Source: Lathyrus oleraceus | Taxonomy: Eukaryota > Streptophyta > Magnoliopsida > Fabales > Fabaceae | Assembly (NCBI RefSeq): GCF_024323335.1 | Contig: NC_066581.1 | Span: forward strand, 33,042,699 to 33,106,698 | Direction: 5' to 3' | DNA: 64,000 nucleotides | Part shown: positions 1 to 11,059 of the stretch, piece by piece | How positions within the stretch are numbered: the stretch's first letter is position 1 | How the letters are laid out: each line of letters starts with the position of its first letter | Made by a program: the position numbers and the translations under genes | The notes under the pieces: model-generated | The model's database searches: none | What the model was told of the DNA's origin: nothing | The model's input: only the letters and a program-made list of their open reading frames with translations

Positions 1-1720
1 CTCACCTTCGAGGAGCTTCAAAATTGCTTGATCTGGCTTCCAATTTGGCTTGGCTTGACTCTAGAAGCTTGCAGAAGATGATTTGAATGGTTAAAAGGCT
101 TGGACTCTTGGAGTTTCAATCCTAAAACAGGAGGAGAATTGAAACTCAGTTTCTCAAGAAACCTTCAAGATTATCCTTTCAATGGGGTTTGGAGAGGAGA
201 GGGTCGAAGCTTGGGAAAGAGGGATCCCATTTTTTATCACCAAAGGTTCTATTTATAGCTAATGTGAATGATATTTGCAAACTTCCAAATTTGGAAAAAT
301 TTCAAATTCTCCCTTGCATGGATGCATGAGCATGCATTAGGCCCATGAAATGATGTATTCTGATCCATAATCCAATGTACTTCATGCTAAAATCATGTTA
401 TAAGCTCATGCAAATGTATATGAAAAGTGGAACTTGAAATTATCCAAATGATACCTTAACTTACACCCATGTGGAAGTCCCTCAATTTTTATCTAAATGA
501 GATAATCTTGGATGTTTTGGAAAGGTTAGATCAAGGGGAACAACTTTCATGTTGAACACTTTTTCATTTGAATCTTGGATCATAATGAATTTTGAGGTGG
601 AAGTTTGGGAAATCAAACATGTTTAAAAAATTTCTAAGTCCCAAGCCAAATGTTCACTTCTTCTACCTTGAATAACTTTTTCTATGGACTTCAAATGAGA
701 AAAGTTCCATCATCAAAGTTGTATCTATTTCAAATCTCTTCAATTTGGTCACAAGTTTGACCTTATTTGGATTTTTCATGAAGGAGTTATGCATTTTAGA
801 AGTTGAGGAAAATCACTTGTTCAATGGTATTGGCCCAAAATGACCTATAATGTTTCCTCTTGGCAAATGCATTTGCAAGTTGAATTTGCACTTCCTACAA
901 ACATCAAAGTTGAAGTAGACATCTTGAATTTGATCATGCAATTTGAATTGCTTTCATATCATAAATATTTAGCAAGGTATGGCCTTGAGAAGTTGACCTC
1001 CAAACTAGGGTTTAGATAAAATGACCTATAATCTTTCACCATAAAAAATGACTTTCCGATAAAAACTAGCTCTAGACCTCAACATGAAAGTTATTTGTAA
1101 TGTCACTTAAAGTAACGTTTCTCTTAGAATCATTTTCATATGACAAAAATTGTAGGAGATAGGGTCTAGGGAACCTCAGTTTTGACCAATTGACTTTCTC
1201 TGATCAACCATCATGAACCAACTTGCTAGCTTGATATTCTCTTGAATTTTGGGACTCATGGAGGATCATATATGCATAAGGTGATATAATGTGAAGTATC
1301 CCTTGAAAAATTTGATCAATTGTTGAAGAAACTTATTGAAGAAGTCACACAAGATACCTAGATGAAATAGGGTTTCCAAGGCACACAAACTCCTAACTCT
1401 TGATGATTTCTTGAATAAAATGGCATGTGAAGATCATAGGGATCCATATATGATACTTAGTGCCAAAGTAAACCAATTCTTGATTGAGCTCCTTGCATTG
1501 AGGGTCTTAAACCCTAGGTATGATCTTGATGGAGCATAGGTGAGCATACACACTACCTACAAAAGCAACAAACTATACATTGACATACTTTTGGTATTTT
1601 GGTTAGTAAATAATGAAAAACAAAGTATGATACAATCAAAAGTGCTTGGTAATCTCTCCCAATGCAAACCCAATGAATGAGGGGTGATAAGGATGCCAAG
1701 TTGTGATCCCTATGTTAATG
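1..1720 (-). repeat. Ogre-type LTR fragment E1, first part
   Basis: This stretch is non-coding and AT-rich, and carries phrases shared with the Ogre LTRs elsewhere in the window, such as the recurring 'aatgacctataatg' and a terminal block with 'ttttggttagtaaataa' followed by 'gcttggtgat/aatctc'. The end of the same LTR, with 'agggatct..gggtctta', resumes after copia element F, so F split the LTR. By comparison with elements A and B the LTR reads on the minus strand, so this is the promoter-proximal end. The left part lies outside the window. I see no gene in it. Confidence 0.75.
249..258 (-). promoter_or_regulatory. TATA box of LTR E1
   Basis: On the minus strand this reads CTATAAATAG, a strong plant TATA box. 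The same decamer occurs at the matching place in LTR E2 and in the LTR of element B, about 1.4-1.5 kb from the LTR's 5' end. That conserved position supports it as the LTR promoter. Confidence 0.6.
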
Positions 1721-1725
1721 CATAT
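1721..1725. repeat. Target site duplication of element F, left copy
   Basis: The 5 bp catat directly precedes the left LTR of F and recurs directly after its right LTR. Joining the two flanks restores an uninterrupted Ogre LTR end. Confidence 0.85.
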
Positions 1726-2684
1726 TTTTGGTTCTTGTGTTGGCAGCAATTTTGGTAAAACCTAGAGTGTTCACAAGTTGTCACATGTGTTGTCTTGACA
1801 TAAGATAACATGTACCTGCAGGATGTTTAAAATGTGATTATGCAGGATTTTACTAAGATGTCAGACCCGATGTCATGACATCTGTATACAGAACATTCAG
1901 TCTGAATGTTATGTATTATGTGATTGCGTTTTTAATGCTAATCTGTGTATGATTGATGAGATGATTGAACACGCTATCAATCAGTAATTACAACTAGATT
2001 GACTTATTTTCCAAAGAGATATAATCAACTGTCATGAGAAGATATGAATGGAAAATAGTTTTAGGGTTTTATGATGTCCAAGCCCATCCAATTGCTTCTA
2101 TAAAAAGGACATGGAAAACCTGATTTGATACACAAGAAATAACGAACGAAATATTGAGAGAGAATAAGGGTTTAAGTCTTGTGTGGTCGTGTGAATTGTA
2201 AGCCATTCAATTCATCCATAGATGATTGAATTGGTCTAATTTTTGAGTTGTAATTTGTCCACTCTAAGCTTTGAAGCATGAGTGTGTGTTTACTTGATTG
2301 AAGCTTTTAAGTAAGATCAAGTATGTGTCTTTGAAGAGTGTCTTCTTTTCATTGTAATTCTTGTTTTATATCACTGCTATGATTGAGGGGGAGTGAGTAG
2401 GATCTCATACCTAAGAGTTCTTAGGTAGAAGTCACACGGGTAGAGATTAGGTGAAAAGACTGTAACTTGAAGTTGTTTACTGAGAGTCTTTGAACTGATT
2501 ATGTTTAGTGGATTTCCTTCCTGGCTTGGTAGCCCCCAGACGTATGTGAGTTTGCACCGAACTGGATTAACAATTGCTTGTGTCTCTTGCATTATTGTTC
2601 TTTATCTTTTATCCTGTTTATATTGTTCAGATATTAGTGTCGTGACATTACCTTCGACATCTCATATCTGATACCAGAATTTCA
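1726..2684 (+). repeat. 5' LTR of element F
   Basis: This is the direct-repeat partner of the right LTR and has the same length, 959 bp. It carries a TATA box near its middle and ends in ..TTTCA just before the primer site. Its outer end, fixed by the target duplication, reads TTTTGG rather than the canonical TG. Confidence 0.9.
2099..2108 (+). promoter_or_regulatory. TATA box in 5' LTR of F
   Basis: TATAAAAAGG lies 373 bp into the LTR and is conserved in the 3' LTR. It is the likely core promoter of the element, with transcription starting some 30 bp downstream. Confidence 0.7.
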
Positions 2685-2686
2685 AT

Positions 2687-2698
2687 TGGTATCAGAGC
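2687..2698 (+). other. Primer binding site (initiator Met-tRNA)
   Basis: TGGTATCAGAGC begins two bases after the LTR. This is the usual plant copia primer site, complementary to the 3' end of initiator methionine tRNA. Confidence 0.92.
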
Positions 2699-2751
2699 AG
2701 GCATCATGTTCTGGTTTTGGGTGAGATCTAGGGACGTTACTTTCTGATACT

Positions 2752-4203
2752 ATGGATAGAGACGGAGGATCTGTTCACAGACCACCTATTCTAGATGGAT
2801 CCAACTATGACTAATGGAAACCTCGAATGGTAGCCTTTCTAAAATCTCCTGATAATAAGGCTTGGAAGGTTGTTTTAACAGGCTGGGAACATCCAGTTAT
2901 TACTAAGGATGGAGAAGCTACAACTGATAAGAAGGCTGAGGAACAATGGACCAATGAGGAGGATGATCTAGCCCTTGGGAACTCTAAAGCATTGAATGCT
3001 ATATTCAATGGAGTAGATAAGAATATCTTCAGATTGGTAAACAACTGTGAGGTGGCTAAAGATGCTTGGAACATTCTCAAAACCACTCATGAAGGCACCT
3101 CTAGAGTGAAGATGTCTAGACTGCAGCTGCTCACTACCAAGTTTGAAAACTTAAGGATGAAAGAAGATGAAAATATTTATGAATTTCATATGAATATCCT
3201 TGAAATTGCTAATGCCTCAGGAGCCCTGGGTGAGAAGATGTCAGATGAAAAACTAGTAAGGAAAATACTCAGGCCACTTCTTAAGAGATTTTCCATGAAA
3301 GTGACAGCCATAGAAGAGTCTCAAGACATTTCCAATATGAGAGTTGATGAGCTAATTGGATCCCTCCAAACATTTGAGATGGGAATGTGTGATGGACCTG
3401 AAAAGAAAGTCAAAAGCATAGCCTTCATGTCAAACACTGAGGAGAAAGAGGAGGAAAGTGGTCAAGACATTGATGAAGATTTGGCAAATGATGTAGCATT
3501 GCTGGGAAGACAGTTCAATAGACTTCTGAAAAAGATGGATGTAAGGTCTAAGGCTAATGTCAAGAACATCTCATCTGACATCAGTAAATCCAACAATGCT
3601 GAAAGAAGAACAAGATCAGATGAAAAGCCCAAAGAAGTAAAAGGAGTTCAGTGCCATGAATGTGATGGGTATGGACACATTAGAACTGAATGTGAAACCT
3701 ACCTCAAGAAACAGAAGAAGAGTCTTGATGCTACTTGGTCTGATGAAAGTGAAACATAAGAGTCTGCAAATCTTGTGACTGCCTTGACTGGAAGATGGGG
3801 GTCTGATGAAGACTCAAGTGATGATGAAGTGACCTTTGATGAGTTAGCCACTAACTACAGAAAGTTGTGTCACAAAAGTGAAGAAGTGTGTCAACAAGTT
3901 GAAAGTCAGAAGAAAGTGATAGCACAACTGGAGAATGAGAAGGCAGAACATTTGGAAACCATCTCTAAGTTAAAAACCGAAGTAGTATTCTTGAATTCTA
4001 AACTTGATGAGATGACAAAGTATGTCAGAATGCTAAATAATGGAACTGACACCTTAGACAAAATTCTCCAGACTGGACAAATGGCAGGAGACAAGTCTGG
4101 CATTGGGTTCAATGAATCTAAACCTGAGTGCAGTCACACTAGTAGCAAACCTAAGTGCAGTCATACTGGTAGCAAACTAGAGATGTCACATCATATGTCA
4201 TAA
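2752..4203 (+). pseudogene. gag: gag region of element F, interrupted
   Basis: This encodes the capsid/nucleocapsid polyprotein of the copia element. The original start is the ATG at 2752, but a TAA at 2812 (codon 21) closes it, so the long open stretch begins at the next Met, 2827. A UBN2-type gag domain spans roughly residues 35-190 of that stretch. A CX2CX4HX4C zinc knuckle (CHECDGYGHIRTEC) lies at about residues 276-289. A TAA at 3757 interrupts the frame. Reading continues into a Glu/Lys-rich coiled coil (about 3830-4070), then meets another TAA at 4201. A second knuckle with Gln in place of His follows at 4249-4290. All pieces share one frame, which fits a single ancestral gag-pol ORF damaged by point mutations. 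Confidence 0.9.
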
Positions 4204-6585
4204 CATCATAAAGGAAGACAGCAGAAAGGGAAACACCAAAGATGGAGATGTCATTACTGTGGAAAATTTGGCCAAATAAAACCATTCTGTTATAAGTTGT
4301 ATGGCTATCCTAGTCCTTCTCATCATCAGTCTAGACCCAAACATCACATACATGTCAACAGAAAACAATGGGTTCCTAGGACTGGTGTTACAAACCTGAT
4401 AGCTCACACTTCCTTCAGAGTTTCAGCCAAAGAAGACTGGTATTTTGACAGTGGGTGCTCCAGACACATGACTGGAAACAAAAACCTGCTAACTGGCCTT
4501 CATCCTCATGCCACCAGCTATGTAACCTTTGGGGATGGAGCAAAGGGTGAAATCAAGGGAATTGGTAAGCTTAACTGCCCTGGAGTTCCTAATCTTGACA
4601 ATGTCCTACTTGTTAAGGGACTGACTGCAAACCTAATAAGCATCAGTCAACTGTGTGACCAAGGTCTAAATGTAAACTTCACTAAAATTGAATGTCTGAT
4701 TACTAATAAAGGAAATGAAGTGATCATGAAAGGAGTCAGGTATAAGGACAACTGCTACATGTGGAGTTCTCAAGAAACTGGTTATTCTTCAATGTGTACT
4801 CTAGCTAAAGAAGAAGAAGTGAAGATATGGCATCAAAGATTGAGCCATTTGCATCTTAAAGGTATGAAGAGGATTATATTTGTTGAAGTTGTTAGAGGAA
4901 TTCCCAACTTGAAGATTGATGAAGGAAGAATTTGTGGAGAATGTCAGATTGGAAAACAGACAAAGATGTCACATCAGAAGCTCAGACATGACACCACTTC
5001 CAGAGTGCTGGAACTTCTCCATATGGATTTGATGGGTCCCATGCAGGTGGAAAGTCTTGGTGGGAAGAAGTATGCTTATGTAGTGGTGGATGACTTCTCC
5101 AGATACATCTGGGTCAATTTTATAAGAGAAAAATCTGATGTATTTGAAGATCTTTGTCTAACACTTCAAAGAGAAAAAGAAAGTCAAATTATCAAAATCA
5201 GAAGTGATCATGGGAAGGAATTTGAGAACAACAAATTTGCTGAATTCTGTGCATCAGAAGGAATTAGTCATGAGTTCTCATCTCCCATTACTCCACAAGA
5301 AAATGGTGTGGTAGAAAGGAAAAATAGAACTCTCCAAGAATCAGCCAGAGCTATGATTCATGCCAAGAAATTGCCCTACCACTTCTGGGATGAAGCTATG
5401 AACACAGCCTGCTATGTTCACAATAGAGTAACCTTGAAGAAAGGGACTCCTACTACCTTATATGAAGTCTGGAAAGGGAGAAGACCTACAGTCAAATACT
5501 TCCATGTGTTTGGTAGTAAATGTTATATCTTGACTGATCATGAACAAAGAAGGAAGATGGATCCCAAAAGTGATGAAGGAATATTTCTGGGCTACTCAAC
5601 AAACAGCAAAGCATATAAAGTCTTTAATTCCATAACAAAAGTAATGATGGAATCTATCAATGTTGTGGTTGATGATCAACAGACTGATGTCACAGACGAT
5701 GTTGAGACATCTCTAAATGATGCCCCAACTGATTTACCAAACAAAAATAATGAGAGTGAACCTTCTCAAGCTGAATCTGAAGCTGACAAAATCAACAAGG
5801 GACCCTCCATCAGAGTTCAGAAGGATCATCCCAAAGATCTCATTATAGGAGACCCAAATAAAGGGGTCACAACTAGATCAAGGGAAGTGATCTCACATGG
5901 TTGTTTTGTGTCCAAGATTGAGCCTAGGAATGTCAAGGAAGCCTTGACTGATGAGTTCTGGATCAATGCCATGCAGGAGGAGTTAGGCCAATTCAAGAGA
6001 AATGAAGTTTGGGAACTGGTTCCAAAACCTGAAGGAATAAATGTCATAGAAACAAAGTGGGTGTATAAGAATAAATCTGATGAACAAGGGGTGGTTACCA
6101 AAAATAAAGCAAGATTAGTAGCACAAGGATATACTCAAGTTGAAGGAGTTGATTTTGATGAAACATTTTCCCCTGTAGCTCGCCTTGAGTCCATTAGACT
6201 ATTGCTTGGAGTGGCATGTATTCTGAAGTTCAAACTGTTCCAAATGGATGTAAAAAGTGCCTTCTTGAATGGCTATTTAAATGAGGAAGTATATGTTGAA
6301 CAACCTAAAGGATTCACAGATCCAAATCTTCCAAAGCATGTGTACAAGTTGAGGAAAGCCCTTTATGGTTTGAAACAGGCTCCTAGGGCTTGGTATGAGA
6401 GACTCACAGTGTTCCTCACTAACAATGGATACAGGAAGGGAGGTATTGACAAGACCTATTTGTTAAGAATGAAGGAGGAAAACTCATGGTGGCTCAAATA
6501 TATGTGGATGATATTGTGTTTGGTGGGATGTCTGATCAGATGGTCGAACATTTTGTTAAACAAATGCAGTCTGAATTTGAGATGA
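4204..6585 (+). pseudogene. pol: pol of F: protease, integrase, RT fingers/palm
   Basis: Open from the second gag stop, this continues in the gag frame. The aspartic protease motif DSG is in WYFDSGCSRHMTG (4438-4476). The GAG-pre-integrase zinc region follows (IWHQRLSHLH, then CGEC). The integrase core shows the D,D-35-E triad in HMDLMG, IRSDHGKEF and QENGVVERKNR. The copia RT begins at WVYKNK (about 6058) and includes FQMDVKSAFLNG and LYGLKQAPRAWY. Near 6455-6465 the frame slips by one base: RT continues in another frame, and the original frame runs on meaninglessly to a stop at 6585. Order and motifs are diagnostic of Ty1/copia. Confidence 0.93.
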
Positions 6586-7118
6586 GCCTTGTTGGAGAGC
6601 TGACCTATTTTCTTGGGCTACAAGTCAAGCAGATGGAAGATTCTATCTTTCTATCTCAAAGCAAATATGCCAAAAACATTGTTAAGAAGTTTGGCATGGA
6701 GAATGCAAGTCATAAAAGAACACCTGCTCCTACACATCTGAAAGTCTCCAAAGATGAAAATGGTGTTAGTGTAGATCAAAGTCTATACAGAAGCATGATA
6801 GGAAGTATGTTATATCTCACAGCAAGCAGACCTGACATTGCATTTGCTATAGGTGTTTGTGCTAGATATCAAGCTGAACCAAAAGTCAGTCACATAAACC
6901 AAGTGAAGAGGATACTGAAATATGTCAATGGCACCAGTGACTATGGGATGTTATATACTCATGGATCTGGATCTATGCTGACTGGTTACTGTGATGCTGA
7001 CTGGGCTGGAAGTGTTGATGATAGGAAAAGCACATCAGGAGGATGTTTCTTCTTGGGGAACAACTTAATATCATGGTTTAGTAAAAAAACAAAATTGTGT
7101 GTCCCTATCCACTGTTGA
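6486..7118 (+). pseudogene. pol: pol of F: RT C-terminus and RNase H start
   Basis: This is the continuation of the pol frame after the first frameshift. It holds the RT catalytic YVDD (6501-6512) in IYVDDIVFGG. The RT thumb and connection follow, with SLYRSMIGSMLYLTASRPDI. The RNase H start carries YCDADWAGSVDDRKSTSGG. The frame is lost again in an A-rich run at 7083-7094. Past that point it gives nonsense to a stop, while the true RNase H continues in the earlier frame. The two slips suggest indels at homopolymer runs after insertion. Confidence 0.9.
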
Positions 7119-7452
7119 AGCTGAATACATAGCAGCTGGGAGTAGTTGCTCTCAACTGGTTTGGATGAAATAAATGTTGACTGAATACAATGTCACACAA
7201 GATGTCATGACATTGTACTGTGACAACCTGAGTGCTATAAATATTTCTAAGAATCCTATTCAGCACAGTAGGACAAAGCACATTGATATTCGTCATCACT
7301 TTATTAGAGAACTAGTGGAAGAGAAAATTAGAGCCCTGGAGCATGTTACTACTGAAATGCAATTAGCTGACATATTTACAAAGGATTTGGATGCTAATAA
7401 ATTTGAATGTTTAAGAGGGAAATTAGGGATTTGTATCCATGAGAATTTATAG
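7099..7452 (+). pseudogene. pol: pol of F: RNase H C-terminal part
   Basis: This is the remainder of the copia RNase H in the original frame. It has VEAEYIAAGS soon after the slip, an in-frame TAA at 7171, then YCDNLSAINISKNP and HSRTKHIDIRHHFIRE, and a genuine stop after IHENL. The acidic residues of RNase H are visible on both sides of the stop. It ends the gag-pol polyprotein. A 207-bp spacer follows before the extra ORF. Confidence 0.88.
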
Positions 7453-7659
7453 CAATTAATTTGGAGTGGAAAAGGTAATAAAAATATTGTCTGCCCACTT
7501 AAAAGAAAGTGCCCCATTTATGGTAAATCATTACCTAGTATTGGAACTACCATCTATAGCATTCTCACACGCAACCTCAGCTCAACCACTTCCATCTTCC
7601 TCAAACTTTATCGACCATCTCTGCTAGGGCAACGAAAATCCTTTCACAAGCTCAACAAG

Positions 7660-9456
7660 ATGTCACAACATCCTTCATCTTCTAGCTCAAAACCTGCGCA
7701 CAAAGCAAGAACACCATCCATGGATTTTCTTCATGAAGACATTTTGGAAGTTATTCCCCTTTCAGTCATCCCAGGAGACGCCCCTGGTCCATCCTCCACT
7801 GCAGGGCATACTCAAGGTAACAACTCTGATAACCCTACCTCTAAAGATGACATGCATCATACTGATCGTGTCATTAGAAATTTGGTCACGAGGATCCTAA
7901 ATGAAGGACACTCAGTCAAGGGAGTTTCGACTCCTCTATCTAGAAGGGACCTCTCACCTGAGGTGGAACCTCACAATAAGAAAGATGATGAGTCATCTAG
8001 GTATGACAAAGATATAGCTGCTGAGGGACTGTGTTCTCTAGGGAAAACCGTGCCTTGTAAGAAATATGTAGATGCTTCTCAGTCTAAGAAGCATGACTCT
8101 AGTAAGAAGGTGATTGACTTGGAAGAAGAGAGCTCAGATGATGAAGATGATAGCTTGCTTCATCACTTAGAGCCAAGGGTTGCTAAGAGAATGAAGACCA
8201 TGAAGGGTAGGTCTGTGGCTGAGATGATGACAGCCAAAACTAGTAAGAAGGCTAATGTTGTAAGCCCTTCAAAGTCATGGATTAAAGTGGAGGTAAAGAA
8301 GAGAAAGGTAAGAGAAAGTTCTGATTCAGAGGATGATGTTGAAGACGATGTCCTAGACATCTCTCCTATCAAAAGGTCTACTATTAGAAAATCTCCTGCT
8401 AAGGTCGCTGCTGTACATTTGGATAACATTTCCTTCCATCTGGAAGATGGTGCAGCTAAGTGGAAATGTGTAATCTAAAGGAGAGTAGTTGTGGAAAGAG
8501 AACTGGGGAAGGATGCTATGGAATTTAAGGAGGTTATGGATTTGATCAAGTCTGCTGGTTTAATGAAAACAGTTAGTGGGTTACCTCAATGTTTTGAAGG
8601 TCTTGTTAAAGAGTTTGTGGTGAGCATCCCTGAGGACATTGCTGACAAGAACATCAAAGAGTTTTGTAAGGTGTTTGTTAGAGGAAGGTGTGTAAGGTTC
8701 TCTCCAACTGTGATTAATAAGTTCCTAGGAAGAGGAACAGAAGGTGTTGTTGAACTAGAGGCCACAGACAAGGAAGTCTGTAGGAAAATAATTGTTGGTC
8801 AGGTCAAGGAGTGGCCAAGCAAAAAGCATCTCTTTGCTGGTAAGTTAACTGTGAAATATGCTATCTTGCATAAGATAGGGTCAGCAAACTGGGTACCAAC
8901 AAACCACATCTCTACAATCTCTAATGCTCTTGGAAGGATCATATTTGCTATTGGAACCAAGCTTAATTTTGATTATGGAAGGTTCATGTTTGAAGAAATT
9001 GTCAAACATGCTTCCATAAATGCAGTGAAGTTGGCCATTTCTTTTCCCTCAATGATTTGTGGGATAATCCTAAGCCAGCAACCTGGAATATTGAGCATAA
9101 GTGATATCCCTAGTAGAAGAAAACCTCCATTGTCAGTTCATTACAAGTTATTTGAAGGCAGTCATGTCAATGACATTGTCATGACATCTGCTATGAAGAA
9201 GCCAGCCTCTCAAGGTGGCCTGATTGCTAAACTGAAAGAGACCTGTAAGTAATTGGAGACTGGGATTAGGGTGGCTAAAGCTAGGAAAGAAGCTATGGAG
9301 GTTCTGATTAATAACACGGATCAAGGAGACATGGATAATGTTGGTCAAGCCAAGGACACAGATGCCCACACCTCAAGTGAGAGGTTTGAATCTCAAGAGA
9401 AACCAAGTGGCAGTTCTGGATCTGAAGCTGATGAAGATGCTAGCTCCTCATACTGA
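7660..9456 (+). pseudogene. Extra 3' ORF of F, plant-transposon-protein type
   Basis: This is a single reading frame of 598 codons plus the stop, broken by TAA at 8476 and at 9250. The first third is Ser- and acid-rich and disordered-looking. The middle (about 8500-9150) has a folded, hydrophobic region with VKEFVVSIPE and VFVRGRCVRFSPTVINKFLG. That layout I recognise as the 'putative plant transposon protein' domain found in the extra ORFs of SIRE-like elements. The end is acidic and Ser-rich. Such ORFs have been called env-like by position, but I see no signal peptide or membrane anchor, so function is unknown. Element D carries a distant relative at the same place. Confidence 0.75.
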
Positions 9457-10049
9457 ATGGTGGTGAAGATGGTCCCCCTGTTATGATGATATTGTTTTGA
9501 TGCCATGATGTAATTTTTGGGTTCTCTTTATGAGTTCTCTGGATTTCTTTTTATCTCAGCTCATATAGCTGTGTATAATTATGGTTCTGTAACACCTGAC
9601 AATATGTTTTAACATTTTATATGTTATAACATTCTATGTGACATTCTCTATTGGACTAATAGACATTTAATTTGTCTCTTTGGTCTATTTTGACTAAAAA
9701 GGGGGAGAAGTAGTAGCTAAAGGGAGAGCTGCAGTTAATATGTGCTGAAGTAGCTAGGCTATAAATAGATGACAGCTGATGTTAAACAGAATGATGTTCT
9801 GTGTTGTACAGGTGATATTGAAGGAGATGTCAGATGGGGTGATGGATGTTACAGGTGTTGTTGAAGGAGATGTATGTGTTGAACAGACTTAGGGGGAGAA
9901 GAAGCACATATGTGCTTAATGTGTGTTTACTAGTTGCTATTATAGCTAGTAAATGTGTGGTTATTACTTCTGCTGCTGCTTAACTGCTTATATGTTTTAT
10001 TGTACTCTTGTGAACAAATGGACTGATATATGTTTTATCCAAAATTTTC
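9457..10049 (+). other. 3' untranslated region of F
   Basis: This non-coding stretch lies between the extra ORF and the polypurine tract. It is T-rich and contains several purine-rich 'aaaaagggggagaag' and 'ttagggggagaag' blocks resembling extra polypurine tracts at about 9697 and 9889. SIRE-type elements often show such multiple tracts. No ORF is credible here. Confidence 0.6.
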
Positions 10050-10050
10050 C

Positions 10051-10060
10051 AAAGGGGGAG
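10051..10060 (+). other. Polypurine tract of F
   Basis: AAAGGGGGAG lies two bases before the right LTR boundary, the expected place for priming of plus-strand DNA. Confidence 0.85.
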
Positions 10061-10062
10061 TT

Positions 10063-11021
10063 TTTTGGTTCTTGTGTTGGCAGCAATTTTGGTAAAACCT
10101 AGAGTGTTCACAAGTTGTCACATGTGTTGTCTTGACATAAGATAACATGTACCTACAGGATGTTTAAAATGTGATTATGCAGGATTTTACTAAGATGTCA
10201 GACTCGATGTCATGACATCTGTATACAGAACATTCAGTCTGAATATTATGTATTATGTGATTGCGTTTTTAATGCTAATATATGTATGATTGATGAGATG
10301 ACTCAACACGCTATCAATCAGTAATTACAACTAGATTGACTTATTTTCCAAAGAGATATAATCAACTGTCATGAGAAGATATGAATGGAAAATAGTGTTA
10401 GGGTTTTATGATGTCCAAGCCCAGCCAATTGCTTTTATAAAAAGGACATGGAAAACCTGATTTGATACACAAGAAATAACGAACGAAATATTGAGAGAGA
10501 ATAAGGGTTTAAGTCTTGTGTGGTCGTGTGAATTGTAAGCCATTCAATTCATCCATAGATGATTGAATTGGTCTGATTTTTGAGTTATAATTTGTCCACT
10601 CTAAGCTTTGAAGCATGAGTGTATGTTTACTTGATTGAAGCTTTTAAGTAAGATCAAGTATGTGTCTTTGAAGAGTGTCTTCTTTTCATTGTAATTCTTG
10701 TTTTATATCACTGTTGTGATTGAGGGGGAGTGAGTAGGATCTCATACCTAAGAGTTCTTAGGTAGAAGTCACACGGGTAGAGATTAGGTGAAAAGACTGT
10801 AACTTGAAGTTGTTTACTGAGAGTCTTTGAACTGATTCTTTTTAGTGGATTTCCTTCCTGGCTTGGTAGCCCCCAGACGTAGGTGAGTTTGCACCGAACT
10901 GGGTTAACAATTGCTTGTGTTTCTTGCATTACTGTTCTTTATCTTTTATCCTATTTGTATTGTTCAGATATTAGTGTCATGACATTACCTTTGACATCTC
11001 ATATCTGATACCAGAGTTTCA
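10063..11021 (+). repeat. 3' LTR of element F
   Basis: This 959-bp copy of the 5' LTR keeps its TATA box at 10436-10445. The differences are mainly transitions spread along the length. It ends ..GTTTCA, immediately before the second catat. Confidence 0.9.
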
Positions 11022-11026
11022 CATAT
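11022..11026. repeat. Target site duplication of element F, right copy
   Basis: This is the second catat, matching the copy just before the left LTR. Confidence 0.85.
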
Positions 11027-11059
11027 GATGAGATAGCATGAGGGATCTGAGGGTCAAAA
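11027..11059 (-). repeat. LTR E1, terminal part after F
   Basis: 'agggatctgaggg..tttgggtcttata' matches the terminal block of the A and B LTRs ('agggatcttaggg..ttggggtcttaca') and completes the LTR split by F. The terminal CA has become TA. After it the sequence departs from the internal sequence expected of an Ogre element, so the junction with E2 begins here. Confidence 0.65.

Larger units (their letters stand above)
1726..11021 (+). mobile_element. Ty1/copia SIRE-type retrotransposon F
   Basis: This is a 9.3-kb LTR retrotransposon bounded by two 959-bp direct LTRs and a 5-bp target duplication. In order it has the 5' LTR, a primer site for initiator Met-tRNA, gag, protease, integrase, reverse transcriptase, RNase H, a further ORF, a polypurine tract and the 3' LTR. 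Integrase before RT is the copia order. The extra 3' ORF and about 1-kb LTRs place it in the SIRE/Maximus group. About 27 differences between the LTRs, counted by eye (near 3%), suggest a moderately old insertion. Several stops and two frameshifts make it non-functional. It is inserted in LTR E1. Confidence 0.93.
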
